A stretch of 64,000 nt of DNA from Microplitis mediator (Eukaryota > Arthropoda > Insecta > Hymenoptera > Braconidae), in assembly GCF_029852145.1 (NCBI RefSeq), contig NC_079970.1:5518001-5582000 (forward strand). Direction: 5' to 3'. Below, one piece after another: positions 49,314 through 61,997 of the stretch. How positions within the stretch are numbered: position 1 is the stretch's first letter; each line of letters begins with the position of its first letter. The translations under genes were made by a program, and so were the position numbers. The notes under the pieces are model-generated. The model did no database searches, was not told the origin of the DNA, and worked only from the letters and a program-made list of their open reading frames with translations.

Positions 49314-49507
49314 ACGAATGTGAATGTAACTGATCATTGGCAATTTTTTAAATTATGAAATAAATAAAAAAAATGTAAGTAAAACAAAAATAAAAGAATG
49401 CGTGTACAGATAATTAAAAAATAAGTACGCGCATTTTTTTAAATTTCATTTTTTTTATTTACTTAAAATTTATTAATTGTTCCATATCTACTACATTTAC
49501 ACTCATT
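49313..49507. mobile_element. Family B foldback element, copy 4
   Basis: The ends are GAATGTGAATGTAACTGATC and ATATCTACTACATTTACACTC, with GCGTGTAC/GTACGCGC near the centre. It is sandwiched between family A copies 9 and 10. Confidence 0.6.
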
Positions 49508-49603
49508 ACTGACTTCGGGATCTTTAATATTTGTATTGACAAATTCTCAATAAAAACATGAATATTATTGATGACTAAATAGATTAATATTTGAACTTTT
49601 GTT

Positions 49604-49792
49604 ATGATACTGAAGTTAGCCGACCTCCAATAATTTTTTAATTTTTTTTTAAACAGTAAATTATAAAAAAAAATTGCACCTGTAGTTTTTAAATTTTCTG
49701 CATATGCATTTTTTTATTTCTTGTTTTTTTGTAATTGACGTTGAAAAAATAAAATCCGAAAATTTCTAATTGTCCGCAAACTACAGGATCAT
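49604..49792. mobile_element. Family A foldback element, copy 10
   Basis: The left end ATGATACTGAAGTTAGCCGA is intact; the right end is CCGCAAACTACAGGATCAT. It lies in the presumed brat 3' UTR or just downstream. Confidence 0.75.
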
Positions 49793-50570
49793 ACTTCTGT
49801 TCACTACTGATGATTTTGTCATCAATTACTTTACATCCTTTAATTATTGAAGTTGATTTTTTCAGTGTAAAAAAAAACTTTCTTAAGCTTTTTTTGTTTT
49901 GGATTTTTTCCAATAAAAAATTCTAATAAACTGCCAAATTTTTAATTACTATTTTAATTAGAATAATTATTTAATTACTAATATTAATGGCACTAAATCT
50001 TATTTTCTTACTTAAAATAATTCTTTAATTTTTCTAAATAAAATAATTAAAAATTTTGGCTCTGAAATCTACATCTCGGCGCGATTTAAACCAATGGCTT
50101 AATTGAAGACAATTTGTTTTTTCTAGTTATAATTTACTGTCCCCAAAAAAAAGTACAATCAAATTTACCGTGCGAAAATCGACTTAATTTTTTTTACCAG
50201 CTTTGAAAACTTCTCCATTTTCAGAGTTCGGTTAAAAAAAAAAAGTTTATGTATTTTTTTTTTATCATAGAAATATTTTGAAAAGAGTGAGCGTTATTTT
50301 ATAAAACGAACGAAAAAGTAAATAAATAAAGTAAAATTTTAAAAAAGGGAAGCGACGAAATGGCGATCACGTCAAACGATCACTTTGTGTTTCCTAGCAA
50401 CGGAAAATCATAAAATTTTCTTCACCAGCTGTTTAAGTCTCAAGCCGAGATTTATAAAAGTATGAGGATCTTTTAGAAAATTTTATTAAAAAAATAAATA
50501 ACAAAATTTCGAGATAAATTTAACAATAAATAAAATAAAGTGACAGTTTGCGTATCGCCAATTTTTACTA

Positions 50571-50832
50571 CACCGTAAAAAATTCCGGTAGTGAACGCGA
50601 ACTAAATGCGGAGCGACTGTTTATTTATTGAATTCCGTCGGAGTGAAATTTACTCCGTAGGGATGTTTATTTTAATATTAAAAATCAGAATTTAAATAAA
50701 ATCCAAATCATTCCAATGAAAAGACAAACTCCCATTTAGTTCGTATGCGGGGTAATTTTCTGAAAAACTCCGAAATTTCGGTTGAATTCGGATTTGAATA
50801 AAAATCCGTAATCATTCCGATTTTTTACGGTG
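50571..50832. mobile_element. Family C element, copy 3
   Basis: The ends CACCGTAAAAAATTCCGG and GATTTTTTACGGTG carry paired changes (C opposite G), so the terminal repeat is preserved. It has the longest interior of the three copies. Confidence 0.72.
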
Positions 50833-51769
50833 TAGAGCGCGGGTGTTTTGAATTTAAAATAAGGCAAAAAAAAATAACGGCGGTGATCGAGGGTTACTAC
50901 ACTATTTATCTCTAATAATAATGATAAAATAAATTAAATGGATAAATAAAACTTAATAATAAAAAAAAAAAAAAAAATAACTACTTGCATTCTGGCGCTC
51001 GGCAAATGAATTACTGGTTATAACGACGTTTTTTAGGTATTTAGCGTTCGGATAGATGACATATATATTTTTGTACGTTCGCATGTGTATGTACCGAGTA
51101 CGCTGAATTGCAAGATAATTATTTGAGTGATGGATTAAGATTGACAAGTTGATAAGTTAATTGTAAGACGTGCGTTGATAGCTCTAGAAGTGTAGGATAA
51201 AAATAAAATATTTAAATTTTAATAATAAAATAAAACCCGAGACATTTTAGGCTCGTATTATAAATAAAATGGAGCTTGATAACCGACGGGCGGCGATCTC
51301 TTTGACAATTACACTCTTCCTGGGCCCAAGTACTTTAAAAATAAAAAAAAAGTAAATAACGATTGGAAGGAGTCGAGTGATTTTAAAATTAAATTCAACG
51401 GGATTAATAAATAAGAGTGATTATTATCATTAACAGATCAAAGGGTTTTAAAATTGAATAATGACTAATAAGTTTAAATTAATATTTTTAAACTGTACCG
51501 CTCCATATTGTTGCATGCTTAGTTATCGTATAGCGATTTATGATGCCTATTAACGGTATTAAATATTAATAATAACAATAATATTATTTTAATCGCTTGT
51601 AGGATCGTTAACAATAGAATCTAAGGTTATATATATATATATGTATAAAAATATATATACTAACAATTAATAATTACTCTAAGTAAAACTACTTATCTGA
51701 TGATAAAATAATCTCATAACGTTTAAATGCTTTTCGTATTATTGCGAGATAATATTTTTTCTTACGGCG

Positions 51770-51880
51770 TTCAAATGCCCGCCATTTTAAATAAACGAAG
51801 CGCGGCCATTTTAAGCGACACAATAATGGTTAAGATAAAATATTATCTCAAATACTATGACCGCGGCCATTTTAAATTCG
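51770..51880. promoter_or_regulatory. Cluster of three GCCATTTTAA motifs
   Basis: CGCCATTTTAAA (51780), GCGGCCATTTTAAG (51801) and GCGGCCATTTTAAA (51863) lie within about 95 bases, all on the same strand. GCCAT is the core of the Pho/YY1 binding site. Alternatively this is a short diverged direct repeat, since the flanking GCG is shared. Confidence 0.3.
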
Positions 51881-54663
51881 ACCAATTATTGTATCACCCT
51901 GTATAGTATATTCAGCGTTAATTATTTTATTACGCGACAACAGGAAAAATAACACGACCATAATGGTTATGGAGGTTAAATTATTTATTTATTAAAATAA
52001 AAAAAATCTATATATGTATGATATGATATGACATATGAGGAGCATGCGTTAAGTGAGACAGCGTCGATATCAGAAACACACAAAGCCACACGCACACTTA
52101 AATAATTTATCCACCCACTCCTTAATTATAAAACTACCCTCGTCCTTACAATACCCTTTGATGTTTAAGAGCCTAGGCATATTATCAAAGTTAATTATTC
52201 TGTGACTCGCTTTAATATTTAGACTTTTCGTAACAATTGTTTGACGTGAGTCAATTGTCTGGTGGCACGTGACTACATATATATATATATATATTTATAC
52301 ATATAATTATGTCAGTGTAACATTAAAAAAAAACATTTACTATTTGTTAGCACGAACTGTTTTATTTAAATATGTTTTTATTGTTGCCGTAAATGTAAAT
52401 TAATTATTACTATTATTTATATGGGTTAGTTACGAAAGTTTTAATACAAAAGCGAGTCACGTGATTTAAAAAATGAAACAAAAAATATAATATACTTAAG
52501 AAACGCATGCTTTAATCTTCGGTAAGACTGACAAATCAAAGTAAATATGAAAGGGATGAAGTACTTCAGCTCTTAAATTTTTTTAACAAAATGGTAAAAT
52601 GCAAAAGTTATACTTTAATGCTTCACTAAATAACAATCAATCAATCAAATAGAGACAAAAAATATAAATAATTGCCTGGGAATACTTTAAGGAGTTTATT
52701 TATTTGCATCACTTGTTACATATACAAGCAACAAATATATTATTTATTATTTATAAATAAACTAAACAAAGAGAATCGAAAATAAAAAAAAAATAAAATA
52801 ATAAGTTGGCAATAATTTTAAGTATGTACAGACTTGTAACCAATTTAGCGTATTTACTGATAAATTCATTTATAGAATAGCATTTGTTTATATATGCATG
52901 ATGATAAACGTTAATTAAATGAACTATAAGTCTAAATAATTAGAATAGGTTTAAAAAAAAAATATTTAAATTTAAAATGAAACGATCCCAAAGCAACTCA
53001 ATAAGTCAGGAGAAATTTCTCCATTATTTTTTAATTAGTTTTTATTTTATTATTAATTTATTTCACGGACAAAACATACGCGCATTACAATGTAAGAGTA
53101 TAATAATAATAATAATAATAATAATAACGTTAATTAATTTAAGATTTAAAATCTAATAATACCAAGTTATGAAAACTAAAATACTGAAAAAAATTAAAAA
53201 AAAAAAAATTGAAAGTAGGGTTGTAGTATTTATAAGTCGATTATTTTTTGTGGCAAATAATCGTGATGCCGCCCGTCATCTTGTTATAATTAATATTTAT
53301 TATTATCATTATCATAATTATTATTAAATTGTAAGCACATTTATTTGTATGATTAAATGTCTAGTCATGGCCTCTAAAAATAACTTAATATAGTTGACAA
53401 AAAAAAATATTTAAAAAAACGAAAAAAAAAAAAAAAAAAAAAAATTAAAAAAATATATAAAAAAAAAAAGTCATAAATATATCAAATTGGGGTGCAGGGA
53501 TACCAGTTGGAGAAAAATATGAAAGATCATCAAATTTAAAATTATGAATTATTAATTAATAAATTAATGACTTGATGTCATAATTATTTATTATAATTAT
53601 CAGTTGTCAAATTTTTTCATTAAAAATTGAGAAAAAAAAATATGATAAATTTTATATATTTATTAATTAACTATTATTAAATTAACGTTGATTAATGTCA
53701 ATATTTTTTATTATTATTATTATTAAATAATTAATCGAGGCACAATCGATCGATATATTACGTACTATTAATTTTTTTAATTATATTATTATTTATTAAT
53801 TAATTAATTAATTAATTAAATTATTTAAAAAAAATTATTCTGCACGTCATTAACGACCACGTGGTTATTAAATATATTTTTTCATTTTTATTAATTATTA
53901 ATTACTTATTAATTATTATTACCTTAATAAATGGTAATTATTTATTACTTGATTATATTTAATAAAATATATAATAATTTTATATTAAATCATTGAATTA
54001 TTATCGTGATTATCACTGTAGGTTATATATATATATTTATAAAAAAAAAAAATCTATTAATTAAAGAAGGGATATTACTAAAGTGTTTAGGATATGGCTG
54101 AAAAAAATAAAAATTAAAATGTCGTGATAAAAAAAAAAGATTTTTGTGACAGTTGTGAGAAGTGATGACCGTTGTTTGATAATTTTTGAATAGTTAGAAA
54201 CACGTGGGTCTTGGTTTTAAAAAAAAAATTACGATGTACATGGAATTTGTAAAATCGATACGATCTGTTACAGTAGACCCACGTTGTCGGATTAGATATA
54301 TGTATTTTTTTAAATTTTGACAAAAATATTAAAAATGACAAAAAAAAAAATTAATAATAATAATAATATAAATCTGGGAACAGAAATATTTGTAGGAATT
54401 CGTATGTATCAACCGTGTAACGGACATATATATGATATTTTAATGCTTGTATATCGTTGTGCTCGAGGCTTATGAAAAATAATAATAAAAGATGAGGAGA
54501 GGGATAAGGAGAAGAAAGGAGTAATAAAAATTAATTTGTAAATCTTTTATGTTTTCTTTTGATGAAAAATAATGAAATGTCAAAAGTCCACGTTGCGGAT
54601 AAAGTAAGACCGAGATTTAGAGCGAAAACGTGGAAAAAATAATAATTATTATTAGTATTTTAT

Positions 54664-54676
54664 GATAATAATAATA

Positions 54677-54736
<60 letters not shown>

Positions 54737-54737
54737 T
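54664..54737. repeat. (AAT)n microsatellite
   Basis: About 24 TAA/AAT units with one TAG-type interruption. Confidence 0.9.
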
Positions 54738-55602
54738 ATAAGAAAAAAATATCTGGTTAATTTTATTGCGGGATTTAAATGTTTAAAATTTATGAGAAGG
54801 AACAACGAAATGGATGAAATTTTTTTTTTCTATGGAAATCTTTTTTGGGATTAAAAATTTAGCATTTGATTTCGCGAATTAAAAGCTTGAGATTCTGGTG
54901 ACTCGGACGAAAATAATGAGTAAAGTAATTCAGGGATAAAGTCTAAAAGAAATAAAAATAAAGAAGGCAATGAAAGAGAATTTAAAATAAAATAAAAAAA
55001 AAATAAACCAGTACCTAAAAATCTCGTGATACAAATGTCTAAAAAAAATCTAAAATAAAAATTCAAAGTGTAGAAATGGCCGTTGTTGTTTAAATGAAAA
55101 TAAAGTCTGCCGAGCTCGTTCCAATAGATTCTCCGTGTTATATTTGTAAAGTGTTATTAATCGTTGAATGTTGTGATTGTGAATTAAAATAATTAAAAGA
55201 AAAAGTAATTATTAAAATACAAGTGCATTTTTATCGTCTCCAGAAAATAAAATAATATTTATTAAAAAAATAATTGTAAAGAAAATAAAGTATAACTCAC
55301 ACATTGTACGAGCACTTGAATCTTGAGCTTTTAAATTGGATTTTTTTTTTTTTCATAAATTTAAATTCAAATATTAATTTTCGAATTTCAGTTACGAGCA
55401 CGACGAAAAAATAATTTCATGTCAATTACCGAGGATACGATTAATTTTTTTTCTAAAAAAAAATTTACTTCTGTTTTTGCATTTTTTATATTCACGTCAA
55501 ATAATTTGACATAAAATTATTTTTTAAAAAATTACCGTCTACTTTTAATTAAAGTTAAGAAAAAAATCAGTAGAAATATCCGCGCTTGGTCATACGTTAC
55601 TA

Positions 55603-56007
55603 CAGTCCAGTCGCGTTATAAGTCCGCCGACATATTTCTTGGAAGACATTTCCCCTCCATTCCCCACACGCTTGAAAAGTAGGGGAAGTGTGAATTACGA
55701 TGATACTAAAGTTAGCAGACAATTACCAATTTTTGAATTTTTTTTTCCACAATTTGATTGAAAAAAAAAAAATAAATAACAATATGCACATGTAGAAAAT
55801 TCAAAAAACTATACGCGCAATTTTTTAAATACTTTTTTTTTTATAATCTGTCATGTGTAAAAAAATTCAAAAATTATCAGACGGCGGCGAACTTCAGTGT
55901 CATGTGAGTTACGGCGTTCAACTGCTGAGCAGAAGTGGGGGTACAGGAATTCTTAGAATTATTTTCCCCTACACCCCTGTAGGCGGACTTATAACGCGAT
56001 TCGACTG
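55603..56007. mobile_element. TA-flanked pogo/Tc1-mariner-like MITE with nested insertion
   Basis: The ends CAGTCCAGTCGCGTTATAAG and CTTATAACGCGATTCGACTG form a terminal inverted repeat that extends through GTCCGCC/GGCGGAC. The element is flanked by TA on both sides, the target duplication of the Tc1-mariner-pogo group. No transposase ORF is present. A family A foldback (55700-55903) is inserted inside it, so this element is the older one. Confidence 0.75.
55700..55903. mobile_element. Family A foldback element, copy 11 (nested)
   Basis: Full-length copy inserted inside the TA-flanked MITE at 55603-56007. The left end is ATGATACTAAAGTTAGCAGA; the right end GCGAACTTCAGTGTCAT is diverged. Confidence 0.75.
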
Positions 56008-56871
56008 TAAATTATTTTGATTAACTGTTAATTTAACGTTAAAAAAAAATTAAAATTAAAAATTGTTGTGATTAAACAATTATTTGGTGATGATTAAATA
56101 TCAATAGTTAGATAACACTTGAGGATGATCAGAATATGTTTAAAAAAAATTGAAAATTAAAATGTTAAAATGTATGGATAATCATAAGTATAATTAATGA
56201 ATTAATAATAACATATAACAAAACTAATAATAATAAATAATAGTCGAAAAAAAAAATTTTATCAATTTACTAATAAGACTTAACAATAAATATTAATCTG
56301 CATGTAATTTCTATAGTGTTTGTATATGTATTTTTTCATTGACTGCGTTTTGCTCATGTTGGAAAAATTTGACGGGGGTTACGCGTTGTTGAATTTAATA
56401 CCGAGAGCATGCAAGACGAGTTATTATTATTGTTTTTTTTCCCCTAAAGCCAAAATAAAATAATATCCGAGCGTAAAATAAAAAATAAAAAAAAAACATA
56501 TTTAAAATAATAATAATAATAACAGTCATGTTAACTACTGAGAGTATTTTATTTTTTTTATTTGGTAGATGTGAAAGCAATCGATTGCGTTTATTATCGC
56601 GCTGATTTGATGACGGATATCGAAGGCCAAAATGTTAAAAAAAAAATAAAATAAAAAACAAATAAATATCAAATGTATAAGTACGTTTGGTAAAAGTGAT
56701 TTTAAAATTAAATTTTAAAAATAAAGTCGTACCGCATGCACTCATTGTTACGCAACGGACTGTGATCTTCGCAATCGCTTTCTATCATCCTCCTCTGGCT
56801 AGAAAAAAATACAAAAAAAAAAAAAACAAGTCATTAATCCATACTCAGTTGCACTTAATACCCGATAATTT

Positions 56872-57480
56872 ATGATCCTGAAGTTAACAGACGATTAACA
56901 ATTTTTGAAATTTTTTTTTCAATAAATAAATGACAAAAAAAAAAAAAACTAAAAATATGCACACGTAGAAAATTTGAAAATCTGTTGGTGCATTTTCTTA
57001 AAATTTTTTTTTTCTTCCTAAGATCGTTTTGAAAAGAAACCAAAAATTTTTAGTCGGCTAATTTCATGAACCTGAAGTTAACAGACAGTTAACAATTTTT
57101 GGATTTTTTTTTTAACAAATCAATTACGAAAAAATAAAAAACTAAAAATATGCACATGTAGAAAATTTTGAAAACTACAGGAACAATTTTTTCAAAAATT
57201 TTTTTTTCAATAATTTATCGTTTAAAAAAAATTCAAAAATTAATAGACGTCGGCTAACTTCAGTATCATTAATTTATGATTCTGAAGTTAACGGACGATT
57301 AAAAATTTTTGAACTTTTTTTTTCAACAAATAAATGACAAAAAAAAAAAACTGAAAATATGCACACGTAGAAAATTTGAAAATCTATTGGTGCATTTTTT
57401 TTTTTTTTATTTTTTTTCTTCATAGTATCGTTTTGAAAAGAAACCAAAAATTTTTAGACGTTGGCTAACTTCAGTATCAT
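56872..57480. mobile_element. Three family A foldbacks in tandem (copies 12-14)
   Basis: The three copies occupy about 56872-57065, 57066-57269 and 57276-57480. Each starts with a variant of ATGATCCTGAAGTTAACAGA and ends with a variant of GGCTAACTTCAGTATCAT. Copies 12 and 14 share private changes (TTAACAGACGATTAA-like start, CACACGTAG inner arm) not seen in copy 13. This suggests segmental duplication or preferred insertion next to an existing copy. Confidence 0.75.
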
Positions 57481-59200
57481 GATAATTTAACGTCAGGAAA
57501 ATCAATAATTATTTAAATTCAAATTTAAAAACTATTTGATTACAATAGAGTCCAAAAATAAATAATAAAAAAAAAAATAAAGACGTTTAGAGACGGTGAT
57601 TGCTGAGTATATGAAAAGCTGAATAAATTAAAAGGGGAGGATTAATGAGGGAAAAAAATGAATAAAAAATAAATTATGAAATATATAAAATGTTTATCGA
57701 GGTTCAATATTGTTAAACTCTAGTCTTCTGACGCCGTGATTTAATTTTATTTTTATTAAAATATCAATTGTAATTTTTCATAATCGCGTTATTTATCACA
57801 ATTAAGAAAGCACACGTAAAATAAATAATAATAATGATAATTGATAAGTTAACGTGAGAAGTGTTTTAGAGCTCACAATACGATTTTAGAATGGATAATG
57901 CTAAAAATTACTAAAAATTGCCAATGGATGTGAATACAATGGAAGAAATTAAAAAATAAAATAACACTAATTTTAAAAACAAAATATATATATCTACAAA
58001 ATATGTTACGGTGTAATTAATTGAGCAGTTACTCATAAATTACGATGATCAAAGCCCCAATTGAATTATATATATTTATTTTATCTATTAATTAATTAAT
58101 TAGTACATTATGTAATTGCATACTTTAATTTGAGAATACAGAAAAAAAAGTATATAAATGGTAGAATTATTATAATTTAATTTGGTAAATATTATTAGGA
58201 TAGGCTGCGAGCACGAATAATGCGAGTGTCTTTATAACAATTCAAAATAATAAATATTTAAAATAAAACGAATGTGAACTGTAATTGAACACCAAAACTG
58301 TAACGATATAATTCTCAAAATTCTCATTTGACTCAATAAATTGATCACTGAGAGTCCATAATTTATAAAATAATTGATTTTTAAATAGATAAAAATTGCA
58401 TAAGCATTATAATTAAATGCTAATTTTAAAAATAATAATTAAAAATTAAACAAAAAATATTTAAGGTTAATGAAGGAACAATTCCGTTATTACCGAGAAT
58501 CAAATTCCGTCTTTGTGCTTTTACAAAGCGTCGGTTCTTTCTCTCTGCTTAACATCTAATCTCATGCTTAATAATCAATAATTAATTATTAATTATTTAT
58601 ACGTCAAAATATAAAAAAAAACGTTTATGAAAATTTTTTTTTTAAATAAATTGCACCGACCAATTTTTCACTTAAATAAATTAAGCTAAATAAAGTATTC
58701 GTTTATTGACAACTTTAATGTACTTTTTAATTGCCGGAAAATTTTTTCACTTTAATCAAAAGTAATAGTACTAATAACTAATAATAATTATTATTAAAAA
58801 AATAAAACTGAACCAGACGAGTCAATTGTTTAAGCATACGCCTTCAATAGACATTTTTTTAAACAATATTTAATAAAAAAAAAAAAAATAAAAAAAATTA
58901 TTAATCAACATACTCACACGCTTTGATGCATGATACACACTTATATACATGTATATAGTAATTATAAAACTAAAAAAAAAATTAACATTCGTATAAAAAT
59001 GTCCATGTAGTTGCTTTAGTGTTAATTATTAATTAATTAATATAATTAATAAATTGTTTCATTTGTATAATTATATAAAGTTATACTTTAGTCATTAGCA
59101 AGTGTTAAAGTGTCGGTTAAATATTTCTGAGTGTTTCCACAAAGTACTCAGCCAGGAGTAGTCATAAAAAATTTCAAGTGTCTGCTAAATTAAATTACGT
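57481..59200. other. AT-rich non-coding DNA, nothing recognised
   Basis: Only short A/T-rich words and scattered TAA runs; no ORF, RNA gene or clear repeat ends. Confidence 0.5.
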
Positions 59201-60212
59201 ACACAGTTAGAAATTTTGTGTATTTGTGTTAGAAAATTATTCGGTTAAATTTTTTGTGTTGATTTTTAACACAGAAATCTGTTAATTCAACACAAACCGT
59301 TTGTTATTTTACTTTAACAGCCCTGATTAAACAACCGAACTCGATCGAATTAAACAGAATTAAATTTTTAATTCAGATAAATTCTGTTAATTCGGTACCT
59401 AACTTAAAAATGAATTCTGTCTAATTCGGCAGGATTACCAGAATTTGTCCAAATTAAAACGAATTTAAATAGTTCTATTCGGTTTAATTCTGATTAATTC
59501 GAAAATAAACCTTCAATTTCTGGTTCTGAATCCGAATCAAACTGAATTAAAACGAATTTGAAATTTTTAAATCGGTTTTATTCTGTTTAATTTAAATTCA
59601 AATTTTCAATTCAGTTGAATTCTGTTTTGCAGAATTCGACAGAATATAACAGAATTAAAATTTTTAATTTGGTCGAATTCAGTTGTTTAATCAGGGAGAT
59701 TTTTTATGTTAAATGATTGGAAAATCTATGATGTAACACATTTCTTGTGTTATTCGAAAGTTTACACCAAATTTGTGTTGTTTGACTATACGTTTCCACG
59801 AGATTTTTCATTACTATAACCAAGCAAAGCATTGTCTGCAGGGAAATTTGGATTATAATTTATTTACAATTAAACATATTCATTTTACAATTAAATTTCG
59901 ATAACCTTCATACCTTTGTGACCTGGTTCAATTGTTCGCTAAATTGACATAAGTTCTACTAAGGGTAGATCAGTATATTTGAGTTGGTTAGGTTATGTGC
60001 TTATGTTTATTAGTTGATTTTAACACGACAAATGGGTTAAATTTACACAAATGTTCTGTTTAATGTACACAAATTTTCTATCAAAAGAACAGATTTTATG
60101 CGTTCAATTTTATTTAACATAAAATTTGTGTTAAAGATCAACACAAAAATTTGTGTAGACCGTTTGCAACAGACGATTTGTGTTTAATTTAACACAAAAT
60201 TTCTAACTGTGT
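59201..60212. mobile_element. 1-kb foldback element with nested insertion
   Basis: The ends ACACAGTTAGAAATTTTGTG and CACAAAATTTCTAACTGTGT are perfectly inverted and flanked by GTAC-like sequence. The interior repeats TTAACACAAA/TTTGTGTTAA units. Another element (59321-59696) is inserted in it. No transposase ORF is visible. Confidence 0.75.
59321..59696. mobile_element. 376-bp nested element with CCCTGATTAAAC ends
   Basis: The ends CCCTGATTAAACAACCGAAC and GTTTAATCAGGG enclose many alternating GAATTAAACAGAATT-like words, so it is internally palindromic. It interrupts the larger element at 59201-60212 and is therefore younger. Confidence 0.7.
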
Positions 60213-61997
60213 ACAATAAACTAACTCATACAAAAGTAAAAATAAAAACAATGTAACTTGTTTTCAAAAATCGGATACGGAGTTTAATATTTTTTTCCTA
60301 AGTCAACTTTGATATTTTTCGCTTACGTAACATTTGAATTTATCTGCACATGTCAATAGATCGATTTAAACTATCAAGCACAAGTGCTTGTTTGACGTTT
60401 GCGTGTAACTTTACTACGATAACGATAACGTCATATATATATACATATATATATGAATGTTTATACTCGGTAGATATTCTATATATTTTTTAGTCCAATA
60501 TTTTTTTAACTTTTTTATCGTCTTGTTTCCATGTCTCGAGTTTTCTACTGTAGTTTCAATCCACCCTATCAGTTGGCATTCGTGTCACTCCCTTTTATCT
60601 CACCAAACCACTCGGTCGTTTCGTCTTCGATCCGCCAATTATCCCTGCTTCGATGTTCACTTGACTTTTATGATGATAAAAAATAATACTACCGTACAAA
60701 AAATAATAAAAATATCCTGGAAAATAAAATCACCGATAAAGAAAAGTAACATACGATAATTGGAAAATTGTAACGACTTTTTGACACTTGGATAAATGGC
60801 TAAAAATAATAATAATAATAACAATAATATTAATATTAATAATAATGATAATAATAATAAAGTAATAATAAAAATAAGAGAGAGACAACAGTGAAAGATG
60901 TTTTTTGCTGATCTGTTATCGATAGGGTATTAAATAAAATCAACCCTTGGTATAATAATTTTATTTTTTCTATGAACGCTTCTGTGTACACTGTGCCAGT
61001 ACTCTCTCGTTAAAAAAACTAATTAACCCATAAAATATATCATTAGAATATATAACTAGTCTTGTAGTATCAAAAAATAAATGATACTTTTGTAGTAATT
61101 AGTAAAAGTTATTGTCTACTTAAAATCAATTATTTTAAATTAATAAACTAGTGAGTAAATTTTAAAAAAAATGAAAATCGGCTAATTTATAAAATTTATT
61201 TCATCGTCGGTAGATCGAAACACCGGTAGGCAATCCCGCGATGACGTGTGTAGCTTAGCAATAGTGGACGTAGGTTATAATTCGATCCCTAATCGAAGCC
61301 ACCCCGAAACCCACATTCCCTTTCGTGCGCTTAATTAAGCGATAATCATTTTTCTTTTTTTTTTCGTTTCAATGCACAATTATCTATTTTTTTTAGAAAC
61401 GCTACATACTCTAATTACTCCCCCACGCATCTGACACACAAACACACACACACTTTCATAAATATATATCTTTTTAATTACATTAAACATAAATAATGCA
61501 AGTGTCTCTGCAATGCCTTGTATTAATTATCATTTGCACGTACACATGAAAAATTATATCGCACTCAATTATTTATTTTGAATAATAAATATAACCATGT
61601 ACGCACATTTGCACGATAATTATTATTGTATTTATTAATTATTAATATTTATAATAACAAAAAATTATACAAAATAATTAATCAATCATTAATTAATAAT
61701 CATTAATATAAGTTGTTATTAATAATACACGTATTTTTGTGTCTTTTATTCATAAGAATTTCACGTAATTAAATTTTAATTGTTTACAATCCATAAAGTT
61801 ATAATTGTTGCAGTTGGGGCGTCATTTGTACTTGAAGTAAAAGAAAAAAAAATAAAATAAAATAATAAATAACGTTAAAGTTACGTTGGATAATTCATTT
61901 ATCCTCGGCATGGCAGATTAACTTCCACTTCCGTGTCCCGCGATTCAATAATCGCGGAGTCTATTTATCTTTAAATCAAGCGAATTCAAAATTATAT
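60213..61997. other. Non-coding interval, nothing firm
   Basis: AT-rich, with a slightly GC-richer patch at 61200-61320. The 100-codon frame at 60457-60759 is low complexity and has no recognisable domain. Confidence 0.45.

Larger units (their letters stand above)
50833..55602. other. AT-rich non-coding DNA downstream of brat
   Basis: No credible ORF. It contains many homopolymer A/T runs (including a long A run at about 53424-53445), (TAAT)n at about 53793-53818, and the motif cluster and microsatellite listed separately. It could be distal brat 3' UTR or intergenic DNA. Confidence 0.5.

Noticed and set aside
61251..61289. Box A-like and box B-like words suggesting a tRNA-derived SINE
   Set aside because: The two boxes are only about 17 bases apart, too close for an anticodon arm, and no SINE tail is evident.
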